Shown piece by piece: positions 24,673-33,154 of a DNA stretch of 64,000 nucleotides. Source of the stretch: Murinocardiopsis flavida (lineage in GTDB: Bacteria; Actinomycetota; Actinomycetes; Streptosporangiales; Streptosporangiaceae); NCBI RefSeq assembly GCF_003014485.1, contig NZ_PYGA01000004.1, positions 186,001 to 250,000 of the forward strand. The letters run 5' to 3'. Numbering within the stretch: position 1 is the first letter of the stretch; each line of letters starts with the position of its first letter. The translations under genes and the position numbers were made by a program. The notes below the pieces were generated by a model. It worked only from the letters and a program-made list of their open reading frames with translations. It searched no databases and was not told where the DNA came from.

Positions 24673-25323
24673 GTGGCCCAGCACTACTTCGACCCCGAGC
24701 CCGGCGCGGCACACCGCCCCGGCACCGTCGACCTCGTCCTGCCCGACCTGCACCTGCGGCTCGGCACCGACAGCGGCGTGTTCTCCCCCGACCAGGTCGA
24801 CCTCGGCACCCGCATCCTGCTCGACACCGTCCCCCCGCCGCCGCCCCGCGGCCGCCTCCTCGACGTCGGCTGCGGCTACGGGCCCATCGCCCTGGCCATG
24901 GCCCGCCGCGCCCCCGCGGCCGCCGTCCTCGGCGTCGACGTCAACACCCGCGCCCTCGACCTCGCCCGCGCCAACGCCGCCGCCAACGGCATCGCCAACG
25001 CCCGCTTCGCCGCCGTCACCGACACCAGCGACGACAGCGACGGCGAGCTCGACGGCCCTTTCGACGCCCTGTGGTCCAATCCGCCCATCCGGGTCGGCAA
25101 GGCCGCCCTGCACACCCTGCTGCGCACCTGGCTCGCCCGCCTGTCCCCCGGTGCCCACGCCCACCTCGTCGTCCACCGCCACCTGGGCGCCGACTCCCTG
25201 CACCGCTGGCTCGACGCCCACGGCCACCCCGCCGAACGCGTCGCGTCCCGGTCCGGCTACCGCGTCCTGCGCACCGGGGCCCCTGAGCACCCGCCCCGCC
25301 CACCCGGTGCGACCTGCCGCTAA
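24673..25323 (+). CDS. RsmC/MTS-type class I SAM methyltransferase
   Basis: A 216-residue methyltransferase. The SAM motif [17 protein letters not shown] is followed by [17 protein letters not shown], and motif [12 protein letters not shown] matches the N-P-P-I/F/Y active site of base N-methyltransferases such as 16S rRNA G1207 (RsmC). It lacks the N-terminal pseudo-domain of E. coli RsmC, as is usual in actinobacteria. Likely substrate is rRNA. Start is GTG 24673 with a leaderless promoter; divergent from the SDR gene. Confidence 0.88.
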   Translation: MAQHYFDPEPGAAHRPGTVDLVLPDLHLRLGTDSGVFSPDQVDLGTRILLDTVPPPPPRGRLLDVGCGYGPIALAMARRAPAAAVLGVDVNTRALDLARANAAANGIANARFAAVTDTSDDSDGELDGPFDALWSNPPIRVGKAALHTLLRTWLARLSPGAHAHLVVHRHLGADSLHRWLDAHGHPAERVASRSGYRVLRTGAPEHPPRPPGATCR

Positions 25324-25326
25324 ACT
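25321..25326 (+). promoter_or_regulatory. -10 box overlapping methyltransferase stop
   Basis: TAAACT overlaps the TAA stop of the methyltransferase and could start the next RNA methyltransferase message about 45 bases before its GTG. Confidence 0.35.
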
Positions 25327-25377
25327 GGGCCGGGCACACACCCGACCCCGACCGCACAGCCGAGGAACACACACCTG

Positions 25378-25992
25378 GTGAGCACGCAACTGCGCCCCAC
25401 CGACGTCAAGCGGCTGAACCGCCAATGGCGCCGACGCACCGAGGGCCGCATCGCCCTCCTCGTCGAATCCGTCACCCAGCCGTTCAACCTCGGCTCCATC
25501 CTGCGCAGCGCCGCGGCCTTCGGAGTCCAGACCGTCTGGCTCACCGGCAACGCCATCGACCCCGACCACCCCCAGGTCGGCAAGACCGCACTGGGCTCCG
25601 AGCAGAAGCTGCGCTGGGCGAAGCTGCGCACCAGCGCCGAAGCCGCCCAGGCCGCGCGCGACGACGGCTACCGCGTCGTCGCCGTCGAACTCACCCGCGA
25701 CGCCGCCCCGCTGCACGAGGCCCCGCTCGACGGCGACATCTGCCTCGCGGTGGGCGCCGAGGACCACGGCTGCTCCCCCGCGCTGCTCGCCGCCTCCGAC
25801 GCCCGCGCCTACATCCCGCAGATCGGCCGCGTCGGCTCCCTCAACGTCGCCGTCGCCACCGCCATCGCCCTGGCCGAGACCCGGCGCCGCGAATGGCAGG
25901 CCGGCGCCGACAGCGCACCCCACGGCGCCACCGACCGCGCCCTTGACAGTGCTTCTAAAGCCCCGGTGAGCAGCGCCGACACCGTGAACTGA
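25378..25992 (+). CDS. SPOUT-family tRNA/rRNA 2'-O-methyltransferase (TrmH/SpoU)
   Basis: A 204-residue SPOUT methyltransferase. The three SpoU motifs are present: [15 protein letters not shown] (N and R catalytic), [12 protein letters not shown], and [20 protein letters not shown]. These proteins make 2'-O-methylribose in tRNA (Gm18 type) or rRNA. The N-terminal extension is short and there is no L30e-like domain, closer to TrmH. The last 30 residues are polar and variable. GTG 25378 is used. It follows the RsmC-type gene by 54 bases on the same strand; both modify RNA. Confidence 0.9.
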   Translation: MSTQLRPTDVKRLNRQWRRRTEGRIALLVESVTQPFNLGSILRSAAAFGVQTVWLTGNAIDPDHPQVGKTALGSEQKLRWAKLRTSAEAAQAARDDGYRVVAVELTRDAAPLHEAPLDGDICLAVGAEDHGCSPALLAASDARAYIPQIGRVGSLNVAVATAIALAETRRREWQAGADSAPHGATDRALDSASKAPVSSADTVN

Positions 25993-26272
25993 CCCGCGGC
26001 CCCCGCCCCGCCCGCCGCCGGCGACCCGCCATGGCGGGCCTTGCGGCGACCGCGCACCCGAGCCGATGATTCAACATGACGCAGGCGGGAACTTCACAGC
26101 CACGGCACGCGTCTTCACCGCATCCAGGCGAACCAATCGAGAGAGGACCATTGGACCCGTCCCGAAGTAGTCGCAGCGTCCACACCGGACGCTGTGCCTC
26201 CGATATCGACGAACCCCCCTCACCAGCGAGCGCGCGCTCCGAGACCATCCGCTCCGAGGCGGTGCGCGCGAC
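25993..26272 (+). promoter_or_regulatory. Structured leader of the CNNM/CorC pair
   Basis: The 280-base gap contains a hairpin palindrome CCCGCC-AT-GGCGGG at 26025-26038 (possible terminator of the SpoU gene) and a CCAAT...ATTGG stem around 26134-26156 that encloses GAGAGAGGA. A strong 8-bp stem CAGCGTCC-ACACC-GGACGCTG lies at 26174-26194. It also holds a Pro-rich short reading frame listed separately. I do not recognise a known riboswitch. A regulatory leader is inference. Confidence 0.35.
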
Positions 26273-26276
26273 ATGA
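26076..26276 (+). CDS. Candidate upstream leader ORF (66 residues)
   Basis: Begins MTQAGTSQPRHASSPHPGEP and ends at a TGA that overlaps the ATG of the transporter gene by four bases (ATGA). The peptide is hydrophilic and rich in Pro, Ser and Arg and has no domain. Translation across the two hairpins would couple to the transporter gene. Proline-rich leader ORFs regulate Mg2+ transporter genes in enterobacteria; this parallel is only a hypothesis. No strong ribosome site precedes the ATG. Confidence 0.25.
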   Translation: MTQAGTSQPRHASSPHPGEPIERGPLDPSRSSRSVHTGRCASDIDEPPSPASARSETIRSEAVRAT

Positions 26277-27658
26277 TGATCTTCCTCAACATCCTCCTCG
26301 GAGCACTGGTGGTCTTCCTGATCACCGTCGCCACCGGGTATTTCGTGGCCCAGGAATTCGGCTACATGGCGGTCGACCGGTCCCGCCTCAAGTCCCGCTC
26401 CGCCCAAGGCGACACCGGAGCCACGCGGGCACTCGCCATCACCTCGCGCACCTCGTTCATGCTCTCGGGCGCCCAACTCGGCATCACCGTCACCGGGCTG
26501 CTCGTCGGCTACGTCGCCGAACCCATGATCGGCACCGGCCTGGGCGAGCTCCTCGGCGGTGTCGGCGTCCCCGACGGCGTCGGCGTGCTCCTGGGCACCA
26601 CGCTCGCCCTGCTGTTCTCCACGGTCGTGCAGATGGTGTTCGGCGAGCTGTTCCCCAAGAACCTCGCCATCGCCCGGCCCGAACCCGTGGCGCGCTGGCT
26701 GGCGCTGTCCACCGGCATCTACCTCAAGGCGTTCGGCTGGCTCATCTGGCTGTTCGACCAGGCCGCGATCCTGCTGCTCAAGGCCATGCGGATCGAGCCG
26801 GTCGAGGACGTCCAGCACGCCGCGACACCGCGCGACCTCGAACGCATCGTCGCCGAGTCCCGCGACTCCGGCGACCTGCCCGCCGAGCTGTCCACCCTGC
26901 TCGACCGCACCCTGGACTTCCACGAGCGCACCGCGGCCCACGCCATGATCCCGCGGCCCCAGGTCGCCTCCATCGAGGTCGACGACCCCGTGAGCCGCGT
27001 GATCGAACTCATGGCCTCCGGCCACTCGCGCTTCCCCGTCCTCGGCAACGGCGTCGACGACATCGTCGGCGTCATCTGCCTGCGCGACGTCCTCGCGCTC
27101 GACGACGACCGCGCGCTGTCCGACACCACCGTCGGCGAGGTCGTCCGCGAAGCCGTCATGGTGCCCACGTCCCTGCCGCTGACCGGCGTCCTGCACCAGC
27201 TCCGCGAGAACGGCGAGGAGTTCGCCTGCGTCGTGGACGAGTACGGCGGCCTGGCCGGGGTCATCACCATGGAGGACATCGCCGAGGAGCTCGTGGGCGA
27301 GATCGCCGACGAGCACGACCCCGAGGACGAAGGCCGCGCCCGCGTCGGCGACGACGGAAGCTGGCTCATCCCCGGCGCACTCCACGTCGACGAGGTCGAA
27401 CGGCTCCTCGGCCACGACCTGCCCGAAGGCGACTACGAGACCATCAACGGCCTCGTCATCGCCGAACTGCGGCGGCTGCCCGAACCCGGCGACCAGGTGA
27501 CCGTGCACCTGCCCCGGCCGCCCAGCGCCCACGACGCCGACCCCGACCACTCGGTCCGGCTCACCGTCGAAAGCGTCGACCGGCACGTGCCCGAGACCGT
27601 CCGGCTGGAGCTCGACGCGATCCCCGCCGACTCCGCCGACCGGGAGGTGACCGCATGA
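26273..27658 (+). CDS. CNNM/CorC-type transport protein (DUF21-CBS-CorC_HlyC), gene 1
   Basis: A 461-residue membrane protein of the CNNM/HlyC-CorC family. The DUF21 domain with about four helices spans residues 1-190 (FVAQEFGYMAVDRSRLKSRS). It is followed by a CBS pair (about 205-340; AHAMIPRPQVASIEVDD, then EFACVVDEYGGLAGVITMEDI) and a C-terminal CorC_HlyC domain (GSWLIPGALHVDEVERLLG, then ETINGLVIAEL). The family exports Mg2+ or other divalent cations, gated by nucleotide binding to CBS. It overlaps the next gene by four bases, implying co-production of two subunits. Confidence 0.92.
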   Translation: MMIFLNILLGALVVFLITVATGYFVAQEFGYMAVDRSRLKSRSAQGDTGATRALAITSRTSFMLSGAQLGITVTGLLVGYVAEPMIGTGLGELLGGVGVPDGVGVLLGTTLALLFSTVVQMVFGELFPKNLAIARPEPVARWLALSTGIYLKAFGWLIWLFDQAAILLLKAMRIEPVEDVQHAATPRDLERIVAESRDSGDLPAELSTLLDRTLDFHERTAAHAMIPRPQVASIEVDDPVSRVIELMASGHSRFPVLGNGVDDIVGVICLRDVLALDDDRALSDTTVGEVVREAVMVPTSLPLTGVLHQLRENGEEFACVVDEYGGLAGVITMEDIAEELVGEIADEHDPEDEGRARVGDDGSWLIPGALHVDEVERLLGHDLPEGDYETINGLVIAELRRLPEPGDQVTVHLPRPPSAHDADPDHSVRLTVESVDRHVPETVRLELDAIPADSADREVTA

Positions 27659-28674
27659 GCGACATGAACCCCGCGGTGGCACTCGCCATCTCGGCCGTCA
27701 TCATCGCCCTCAGCGCGTTCTTCGTCGCCATCGAGTTCGCGCTGGTCGCGGCGCGCCGCTACCGGCTTGAGGAGGCCGCCGAGACCAGCGCCTCGGCGCG
27801 GGCCGCGCTCAAGAGCGCCCGCGACCTGTCGCTGCTGCTCGCCGGGTCCCAGCTCGGCATCACCCTGTGCACGCTCGCCCTGGGCGCCATCACCAAGCCG
27901 GCCGTCCACCACCTCATGGAACCCCTGTTCCACGGGTGGATGCCCACGTCGGTGTCCTATGTGGTGTCGTTCGTCGTCTCCCTGATCGTGGTGACCTTCC
28001 TGCACCTGGTCGTGGGGGAGATGGCGCCCAAGTCCTGGGCCATCTCGCACCCCGAGCGGTCGGCGACCCTGCTGGCGATCCCCATGCGGGCGTTCATGTG
28101 GGTCACCCGCCCCGTCCTGGTGCTGCTCAACGGCATGGCGAACTGGTGCCTGCACCGCGTCGGCGTCGAGGCGGTCGACGAGGTCGCCGGCGGCCACTCG
28201 GCCGACGACCTGCGCCAGCTCGTCGACCACTCGGCACAGGCCGGCGCGCTCGACGCCGACCGCCGCGCCCAGCTCGCCACCGCGCTGGAGGTCAACCGCA
28301 GCCCGCTGCGCGAGATCGTCACGCCCAAGGCCGAGCTGGCGTCGGTGCGGCCCGGCGCCGACCTCGACGAGATCAAACGGGTCTCCCGCGAGTCAGGGCA
28401 CATGCGCCTGGTCGTCAGCGACGGCGACCAGCCCATCGGGGTACTGCACGTACGCGACGCCCTGACCACCGCCGACGGCACAACCGCCGACGAACTCATG
28501 CGGCCGGTGCTCACCCTCGACGCGGAGACGCCCATCTACGCGGCGCTGAGCATCATGCGCGAGAGCCGCAGCCACCTCGCCCTGGTCGAGGACGAAGGGC
28601 ACGAGTCCCTGCTGGGCCTGGTCACCTTGCAGGACATGCTCGACCGCCTGCTGCTGACCGACACCGCGGCCTGA
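27655..28674 (+). CDS. CNNM/CorC-type transport protein, gene 2 (no CorC_HlyC domain)
   Basis: A 339-residue paralogue with DUF21 helices (FFVAIEFALVAARRYRLEEAA), the G-E-M-A-P-K-S motif and a CBS pair ending at LLTDTAA. It lacks the terminal CorC_HlyC domain of gene 1. The ATG overlaps the previous stop (ATGA), so the two are stoichiometrically coupled and may form a heteromer, as paired CNNM genes often do in actinobacteria. Likely role is divalent cation efflux. Confidence 0.9.
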   Translation: MSDMNPAVALAISAVIIALSAFFVAIEFALVAARRYRLEEAAETSASARAALKSARDLSLLLAGSQLGITLCTLALGAITKPAVHHLMEPLFHGWMPTSVSYVVSFVVSLIVVTFLHLVVGEMAPKSWAISHPERSATLLAIPMRAFMWVTRPVLVLLNGMANWCLHRVGVEAVDEVAGGHSADDLRQLVDHSAQAGALDADRRAQLATALEVNRSPLREIVTPKAELASVRPGADLDEIKRVSRESGHMRLVVSDGDQPIGVLHVRDALTTADGTTADELMRPVLTLDAETPIYAALSIMRESRSHLALVEDEGHESLLGLVTLQDMLDRLLLTDTAA

Positions 28675-28712
28675 CCGGCCGGGCCGCCCCGTCCGCGGGG
28701 CGGCCCGGCCGG
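28675..28712 (+). terminator. Strong 17-bp terminator hairpin
   Basis: The arms 28675-28691 and 28696-28712 are perfectly complementary over 17 bases (CCGGCCGGGCCGCCCCG on the 5' side) with a TCCG loop. The hairpin starts directly after the stop of the second CNNM gene. Confidence 0.75.
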
Positions 28713-28749
28713 GGGCGGGGCGCCGCCACCCGGGCCGTACCCGCCGGGT

Positions 28750-28755
28750 TAACCT
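28750..28755 (+). promoter_or_regulatory. -10 box of leaderless HD-domain gene
   Basis: TAACCT lies six bases before ATG 28762, again placing transcription start at the start codon. Confidence 0.45.
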
Positions 28756-28761
28756 CCGGGA

Positions 28762-29385
28762 ATGCAGCTCCCGACCGACCCCGAGATCCGCGCCCTGCAC
28801 GCGCGGCACGCGCCCACGCCCGCGGCCTTCGACCTCGTCTACACGCACTGCGCGATCGTCTGCCGGATCGCCGAGCAGTTCCTCGACCGCCGCGGCACCG
28901 GACTCGACCGCGGCCTGGTGCGGGCCGGCAGCCTCCTCCACGACATCGGGGTCTACCGCCTCTTCGGCGCGTCCGGCGAACTCGACCACGCGCGCTACAT
29001 CCGGCACGGCATCCTCGGCCACGAGATCCTGGCCGAAGAGGGCCTTCCCGACGCGCTGCGCCGCTTCTGCTCCCACCACACGGGCATCAGCAGCGACGAC
29101 GTGCGCGCCCAGTGCCTGCCCGTCCCCATCGGCGACTACCTGCCCGAGACCGGCGAGGAACTGCTCGTGAGCCACGCCGACGCGTTCCACAGCAAGACCG
29201 ACCCGCCGGTGTTCCGCACCGCGGCGTCCTACACCCACAGCATCCGCCGCTTCGGCGCCCACAAGACCACGCGGTTCGCCGCGATGCTGGCGGCGTTCGG
29301 CGAACCCGACTTCGGGCCGCTCACCGCCGCCTACGGGCACGCCCTGGCGGACCGGCCCTCCAGGCGGTCATTCCGAGACGGCTGA
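28762..29385 (+). CDS. HD-domain phosphohydrolase
   Basis: A 207-residue protein with an HD superfamily core: the first metal His lies in TPAAFDLVYTHC, HDIGVYRL is the HD pair, HGILGHEIL follows, and SHADAFHSK supplies the last Asp. Members hydrolyse phosphate mono- or diesters of nucleotides. No REL or GGDEF-type partner domain is attached. The 3' end overlaps the convergent AraC gene by 18 bases. Substrate unknown. Confidence 0.85.
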   Translation: MQLPTDPEIRALHARHAPTPAAFDLVYTHCAIVCRIAEQFLDRRGTGLDRGLVRAGSLLHDIGVYRLFGASGELDHARYIRHGILGHEILAEEGLPDALRRFCSHHTGISSDDVRAQCLPVPIGDYLPETGEELLVSHADAFHSKTDPPVFRTAASYTHSIRRFGAHKTTRFAAMLAAFGEPDFGPLTAAYGHALADRPSRRSFRDG

Positions 29386-30351
29386 GGGGGCCGCGGGGGC
29401 CGCCGTGCGGCGGTGCTCGCCGGGGGTCCCGCCCGACCAGGCGCGAAACGCCAGGTGGAACCCTGCCGTGGAGCGGTAGCCGACCCGTTCGGCGATCCGG
29501 GCCTGGGACATGTCGGTCTCGGTGAGCAGCCGCGCCGCCTCCTGCATGCGGCGGGCGGTCAGATGCGCCATGGGCGGCTCCCCCACCAGCTCGCGGAACA
29601 CCGCGGCGAACGCCGAACGCGACAATCCGGCCTCCGCGGCCAGGGACTCCAGCGTCCACGGCTCCGCGAAGCGGGTCTGCACGGCCAGCAGCGCGGCGGC
29701 GACCGCCGGGTGCCCCACCGCCCGCAGCAGCGGTTCCGAGTGGGCGAGCCCGCTGAGTGCCGCCCGCATGGCCAGCACGAACACCATCTCGAACGCGCGC
29801 AGTGCCACCAGCGGCCCGCCGGGACCGGTGTGCACGTCGTCCGCGGAGATCCGGCCCAGCGTGTCCGCGAGCATCGGTTCGGACTCGACCGCGGCCCGGT
29901 CGAGGACCAGGACGGCCGGCAGCGCGCGGTAGAGCGGGGCAGCGGCAGCGGCGGCGTAGTGCAGCCCGCCGCAGATCAGCTCCGTGCGCGGTCCAGGACC
30001 ACCGGTGCGCACCGTGCGGACCGCACCCGGCGGGCGCCGCGGCAGCAGGTCCACGAGCGGGACCGTGTCCCGCCCGGGCCGGTCGCCGAGCCGGTGCGCG
30101 GTTCCGTGGGGGAAGACCGCCAGGTCGCCCCGGCGCAGCAGCAGCGGTTCGCTCCGCCCCGCCAACTCCACCGCGCACTCGCCCTCGCGGATGTAGTGCA
30201 GCAGCGCGCAGTCCTCCGAATCACCCGCGATCCCCCACGGGGCGGCCAGCGACCAGCGGCTGTGGAACACGCCGTGCAGCCGCAGCGGCGCCAGCAGCTC
30301 ACTCAGCAGATCGCGGTCCCGGACGATCCTTGATTGTTCGGAGACGTTCAT
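29368..30351 (-). CDS. AraC-family regulator with cupin sensor
   Basis: A 327-residue regulator. The first 190 residues form an AraC-type cupin sensor of the Cupin_6 kind (HGVFHSRWSLAAPWGI, ELICGGLHY). The C-terminal about 100 residues hold two helix-turn-helices (LESLAAEAGLSRSAFAAVFRELVGEPPMAHLTARR and SQARIAERVGYRSTAGFHLAFRAW). It is divergent from the NmrA-like gene, which it most likely controls. The gap contains an inverted repeat suited to an AraC dimer. The family often responds to aromatic or reactive carbonyl compounds. Confidence 0.92.
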   Translation of the reverse strand: MNVSEQSRIVRDRDLLSELLAPLRLHGVFHSRWSLAAPWGIAGDSEDCALLHYIREGECAVELAGRSEPLLLRRGDLAVFPHGTAHRLGDRPGRDTVPLVDLLPRRPPGAVRTVRTGGPGPRTELICGGLHYAAAAAAPLYRALPAVLVLDRAAVESEPMLADTLGRISADDVHTGPGGPLVALRAFEMVFVLAMRAALSGLAHSEPLLRAVGHPAVAAALLAVQTRFAEPWTLESLAAEAGLSRSAFAAVFRELVGEPPMAHLTARRMQEAARLLTETDMSQARIAERVGYRSTAGFHLAFRAWSGGTPGEHRRTAAPAAPSAVSE

Positions 30352-30361
30352 TCATTGATCG

Positions 30362-30367
30362 TACTGT
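30362..30367 (+). promoter_or_regulatory. -10 box of the NmrA-like operon
   Basis: TACTGT fits TANNNT; transcription could begin near 30374. It overlaps the inverted repeat listed next. Confidence 0.45.
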
Positions 30368-30393
30368 GCCGCCATGGCGACAATAGCGGCACA
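30365..30393. promoter_or_regulatory. Inverted repeat at the AraC/NmrA divergent promoter
   Basis: TGTGCCGC (30365-30372) and GCGGCACA (30386-30393) are exact complements with a 13-base spacer. The left arm overlaps the -10 box, so binding there would block or reposition polymerase. Confidence 0.45.
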
Positions 30394-30424
30394 CCATCGA
30401 ATCGGACACGGAAGCGGAGACCTC

Positions 30425-31333
30425 ATGGCAATGGCGCAGCACCGGCACGACCTGGTGACCGGGGCCGGCGGCGCCCAAGGCGGCGCGGTCGCCCGGCGCC
30501 TGCTCGCAGCAGGGCACCAGGTCCGCGGACTGGTCCGCACCGCGGCCGGCCGACAGCGCGTTCCCGTCGGGGCCCGGCCCCACACCGCCGACCTCGGCGA
30601 CTCCGCAGCAGTCGAGGCGGCGTTCGACACGGTCACCCATGCGGCCCTGCACCTGCCCCTCGTCCACGACCCTGCGGCCGCGGCGCACCACGTCGCGAAC
30701 ATGGCCGCCGCCGCACGCGCGGCGGGCCTCGAGCAGATCGTGTACAGCACCGGCAACCGGATCCCCGCCGCACCCACGGGCATCGCGGCATTCGAGACGC
30801 TGCGGGCCGCCGCCGCGACCCTCCTCGCACCGGACCTGCCCACCGTGGTCCTGCGCCCACCCGTGTTCCTGGACAACCTCCGCGCCCCGTGGGTCACCGG
30901 CCCACTGCTGCACGAGGGGGTACTGCGCTACCCGCTGCCCGCCGCGGCCCCTGTGGCATGGCTGAGCCACGACGACCTCGCCGCGGCCACTGCCGCGGCA
31001 CTCGACCGGCCGGACCTCGCCGGGTGCAGCCTGGACCTCGGCGGCCCCGAAGCACTCACCGGGCCGCAACTCGCCCGCGCGTTCTCCGACGTCCTCGACC
31101 GCCCCGTGCGCTACGAGGAACAGGATCCCGACGCGTTCGAAGCCGGCCTCTCCGCCGTACTCGGACCCGCTGCCACCGGCATCGCCGACACCTACCGCCA
31201 CGCCGCCGCCGACCCCGCGCTCTACGCGGCCGACCCTGCCCCCGCCCACCAGGCGCTCGGCATCGAGCCGACCCCGCTGCGCACCTGGATCGCGGCACAG
31301 CCGTGGCACGCGCCTGCCGGGGCCGCCCGATGA
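30425..31333 (+). CDS. NmrA/NAD(P)-binding atypical SDR
   Basis: A 302-residue Rossmann protein. The cofactor motif LVTGAGGAQGGAVARRLLAAGHQVRGLVR is the G-x-x-G-x-x-G form of NmrA-like atypical SDRs; the Tyr-Lys pair of catalytic SDRs is not obvious. Such proteins act as NAD(P)H-dependent quinone/azo reductases or redox sensors. ATG 30425 follows a GGAGA site; ATG 30374 would be a leaderless start adding 17 residues. The stop overlaps the next ATG by four bases. The divergent AraC regulator is the likely controller. Confidence 0.88.
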   Translation: MAMAQHRHDLVTGAGGAQGGAVARRLLAAGHQVRGLVRTAAGRQRVPVGARPHTADLGDSAAVEAAFDTVTHAALHLPLVHDPAAAAHHVANMAAAARAAGLEQIVYSTGNRIPAAPTGIAAFETLRAAAATLLAPDLPTVVLRPPVFLDNLRAPWVTGPLLHEGVLRYPLPAAAPVAWLSHDDLAAATAAALDRPDLAGCSLDLGGPEALTGPQLARAFSDVLDRPVRYEEQDPDAFEAGLSAVLGPAATGIADTYRHAAADPALYAADPAPAHQALGIEPTPLRTWIAAQPWHAPAGAAR

Positions 31334-31743
31334 CCGGGCCGGACGGAGGGCAGGCAGCGGCACACGCCGAGATCCGGCGCCAGCACCGCTTCCTCCAGGA
31401 CTGGTTCGCCGGGACGCTCCCCCGCACCGCCGAGGCGTTCGCACCCTTCGCCGCGTCGACCCCGCCCGACTTCACGTTCATCGACACCAGCGCCGCCCGG
31501 ACGTCGCGGCCGGAGCTGCTCCGCCAGGTCGAATCGGCGCACGGCGCGGTCCCCGGGCTCGTGATCGAGGTCAGCGAGGTGTCCCTCATCGCCGCGGCCG
31601 GTCCGCTCGTCATCGCCGGCTTCACCGAGGTGCACGTCACCGCCGACGCGCGCACCACCCGCCTCGTGACCGCCGTGCTGCGCCACGACCCCGCCGCCCC
31701 CGGCGGCCTGGCGTGGCTGCACCTCCACGAGACCGCGCGCTGA
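31330..31743 (+). CDS. SnoaL/DUF4440-like protein
   Basis: A 137-residue protein with the NTF2-like length and pattern (HRFLQDWFAGTLPRTAEAF; then DFTFIDTSAARTSRPELLRQ; then VIAGFTEVHV). The NTF2-like cone fold accommodates small hydrophobic ligands, either as isomerase/hydrolase or as binding protein. It overlaps the NmrA-like gene by ATGA and is thus translationally coupled. No catalytic residues can be assigned with certainty. Confidence 0.7.
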   Translation: MTGPDGGQAAAHAEIRRQHRFLQDWFAGTLPRTAEAFAPFAASTPPDFTFIDTSAARTSRPELLRQVESAHGAVPGLVIEVSEVSLIAAAGPLVIAGFTEVHVTADARTTRLVTAVLRHDPAAPGGLAWLHLHETAR

Positions 31744-32058
31744 ACCCCCATCCCACGGGCCGCGACAGGCAACGACCGGGCGGGAGCCCCCGGGTGCCGC
31801 CCGCGGCCGGCGGGGAGCCGCAGGGACGGCCCGCGGCGCCGCCGCACCCGCCGGGCGGGGTGCGGGGCCGTCCGGCGGGAGAGCCGGGGAGGACCACGGA
31901 CGCGCCCGGGCGCGCGCACGCCGGGCCCGGCCCGGGTCCGCCACCGCCGCGACGACCTGCGGGCGATACGATTCGGATGAAACCGGGCAGCAGCCGGGTG
32001 GTCCCGCCGTCACGCCCCTGCCGTCTCCCGCCCACTGCGCACCAGAGGATCGTGGCAC
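31744..32058 (+). promoter_or_regulatory. Non-coding region upstream of EamA transporter
   Basis: No gene is supported here. A possible -10 TACGAT is at 31967-31972, giving a leader of about 80 bases before GTG 32059; AGAGGA at 32044-32049 is the ribosome site. Long GC-palindromic runs near 31916-31938 make it structured, but I cannot assign a function. Confidence 0.3.
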
Positions 32059-33006
32059 GTGACCCAACCGCACCCGCCGGCCCGCACCCGAGGCGCCGAC
32101 CGCATGTGGGCGGTGGCGCTGGCCGCCGCGTTCTGGGGCACCTCCGCGCTGATGCGCGAACCACTCGCCGCGCACCTGCCCGCCCCCACCATCGTCTTCT
32201 ACGAACACGTGATCATCGTGCTGTGCCTGAGCCCGTGGATCGTCCCGGCGATGCGCGCACTGGCGGCAGCGGGGCCCCGCGTCATCGCCGCGATGCTCGT
32301 CATCGGCGGCGGGTCCTCCGCGCTCGCCGCCACCCTGTTCACCGCCGCCTTCACCGTCGGCGACCCCATCACCCCGCAGGTCCTCCAGAAGCTCCAGCCG
32401 GTGTTCGCCATCGTGCTCGCGGTGTGGCTGCTGGGCGAGCGCCTCACCCCCCGCTTCGCCTGGTACGCCGTCCCCGCGCTCCTCGGCGCGTGGCTGCTCG
32501 CCTTCCCCGACCCCTTCGCCGTCGGCGTGCAGAGCGCGCAGGCCGCCGCGCTCGCCATCGGCGCCGCCCTGCTGTGGGGCGCGGGCACGGTGCTGGGCCG
32601 CATCGCCGGCGCCTCACTGTCACCGATCCACGTCACCGCGATGCGCTTCACCATCGCCCTGCCCGTCGCACTGGGGCTCTCCCTCGCCACCGGCTCGTCC
32701 CTGGCGATCGGGGCGGCGCACCTCCCGCTGCTGCTCGCCCTCGCTCTCATCCCGGGCCTGGCCGCCCTCGCCCTGTACTACTGGGCGCTGGGCCGCACCG
32801 CCGCCACCCGCGCCACCCTCGCCGAACTGGCCTTCCCGCTGGTGTCGGCGGTCGTCGGGGTGGTCTTCCTCGGGGCGAGCCTCGGCTGGTCGCAGTGGGT
32901 GGGCGCGGCGATCGTCCTCATCGCCGTCACCGCCATGACGCTCAGCCGCTCCCGCCGCCCCAGCGGCGTCATCGCCCCCGACATCGCCCCGGCCCCGCAG
33001 CCCTGA
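32059..33006 (+). CDS. EamA/DMT-family transporter
   Basis: A 315-residue protein with ten predicted helices in two EamA repeats (AAAFWGTSALMREPLAAHLP; then QKLQPVFAIVLAVWLLGE; and AAALAIGAALLWGAGTVLGR; then LAELAFPLVSAVVGVVFLGASLG). The drug/metabolite transporter superfamily exports amino acids, metabolites or drugs. GTG start. Stands alone. Confidence 0.88.
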   Translation: MTQPHPPARTRGADRMWAVALAAAFWGTSALMREPLAAHLPAPTIVFYEHVIIVLCLSPWIVPAMRALAAAGPRVIAAMLVIGGGSSALAATLFTAAFTVGDPITPQVLQKLQPVFAIVLAVWLLGERLTPRFAWYAVPALLGAWLLAFPDPFAVGVQSAQAAALAIGAALLWGAGTVLGRIAGASLSPIHVTAMRFTIALPVALGLSLATGSSLAIGAAHLPLLLALALIPGLAALALYYWALGRTAATRATLAELAFPLVSAVVGVVFLGASLGWSQWVGAAIVLIAVTAMTLSRSRRPSGVIAPDIAPAPQP

Positions 33007-33154
33007 CCCGCCCCGGTCACGGGCACCCCGCGGCACAGCGGCGCCGAGCGCGGTCCCGACTGCCCGCACGCGGGCGCACGGGGTCCTGGCCGGTTGCGCG
33101 TGCCAACGGGCCTCGTTCCGCTGCCCGCGCGGGCGCGCCGCGCGGCCTGCGCCG

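Noticed and set aside
25943-25971. TTGACA promoter for the CNNM genes
   Set aside because: A perfect -35 lies in the SpoU gene end, but no -10 with proper spacing follows.
26040-26272. Known riboswitch (ydaO, M-box or yybP type)
   Set aside because: Hairpins are present, but I could not match any conserved riboswitch core; left as an unknown leader.
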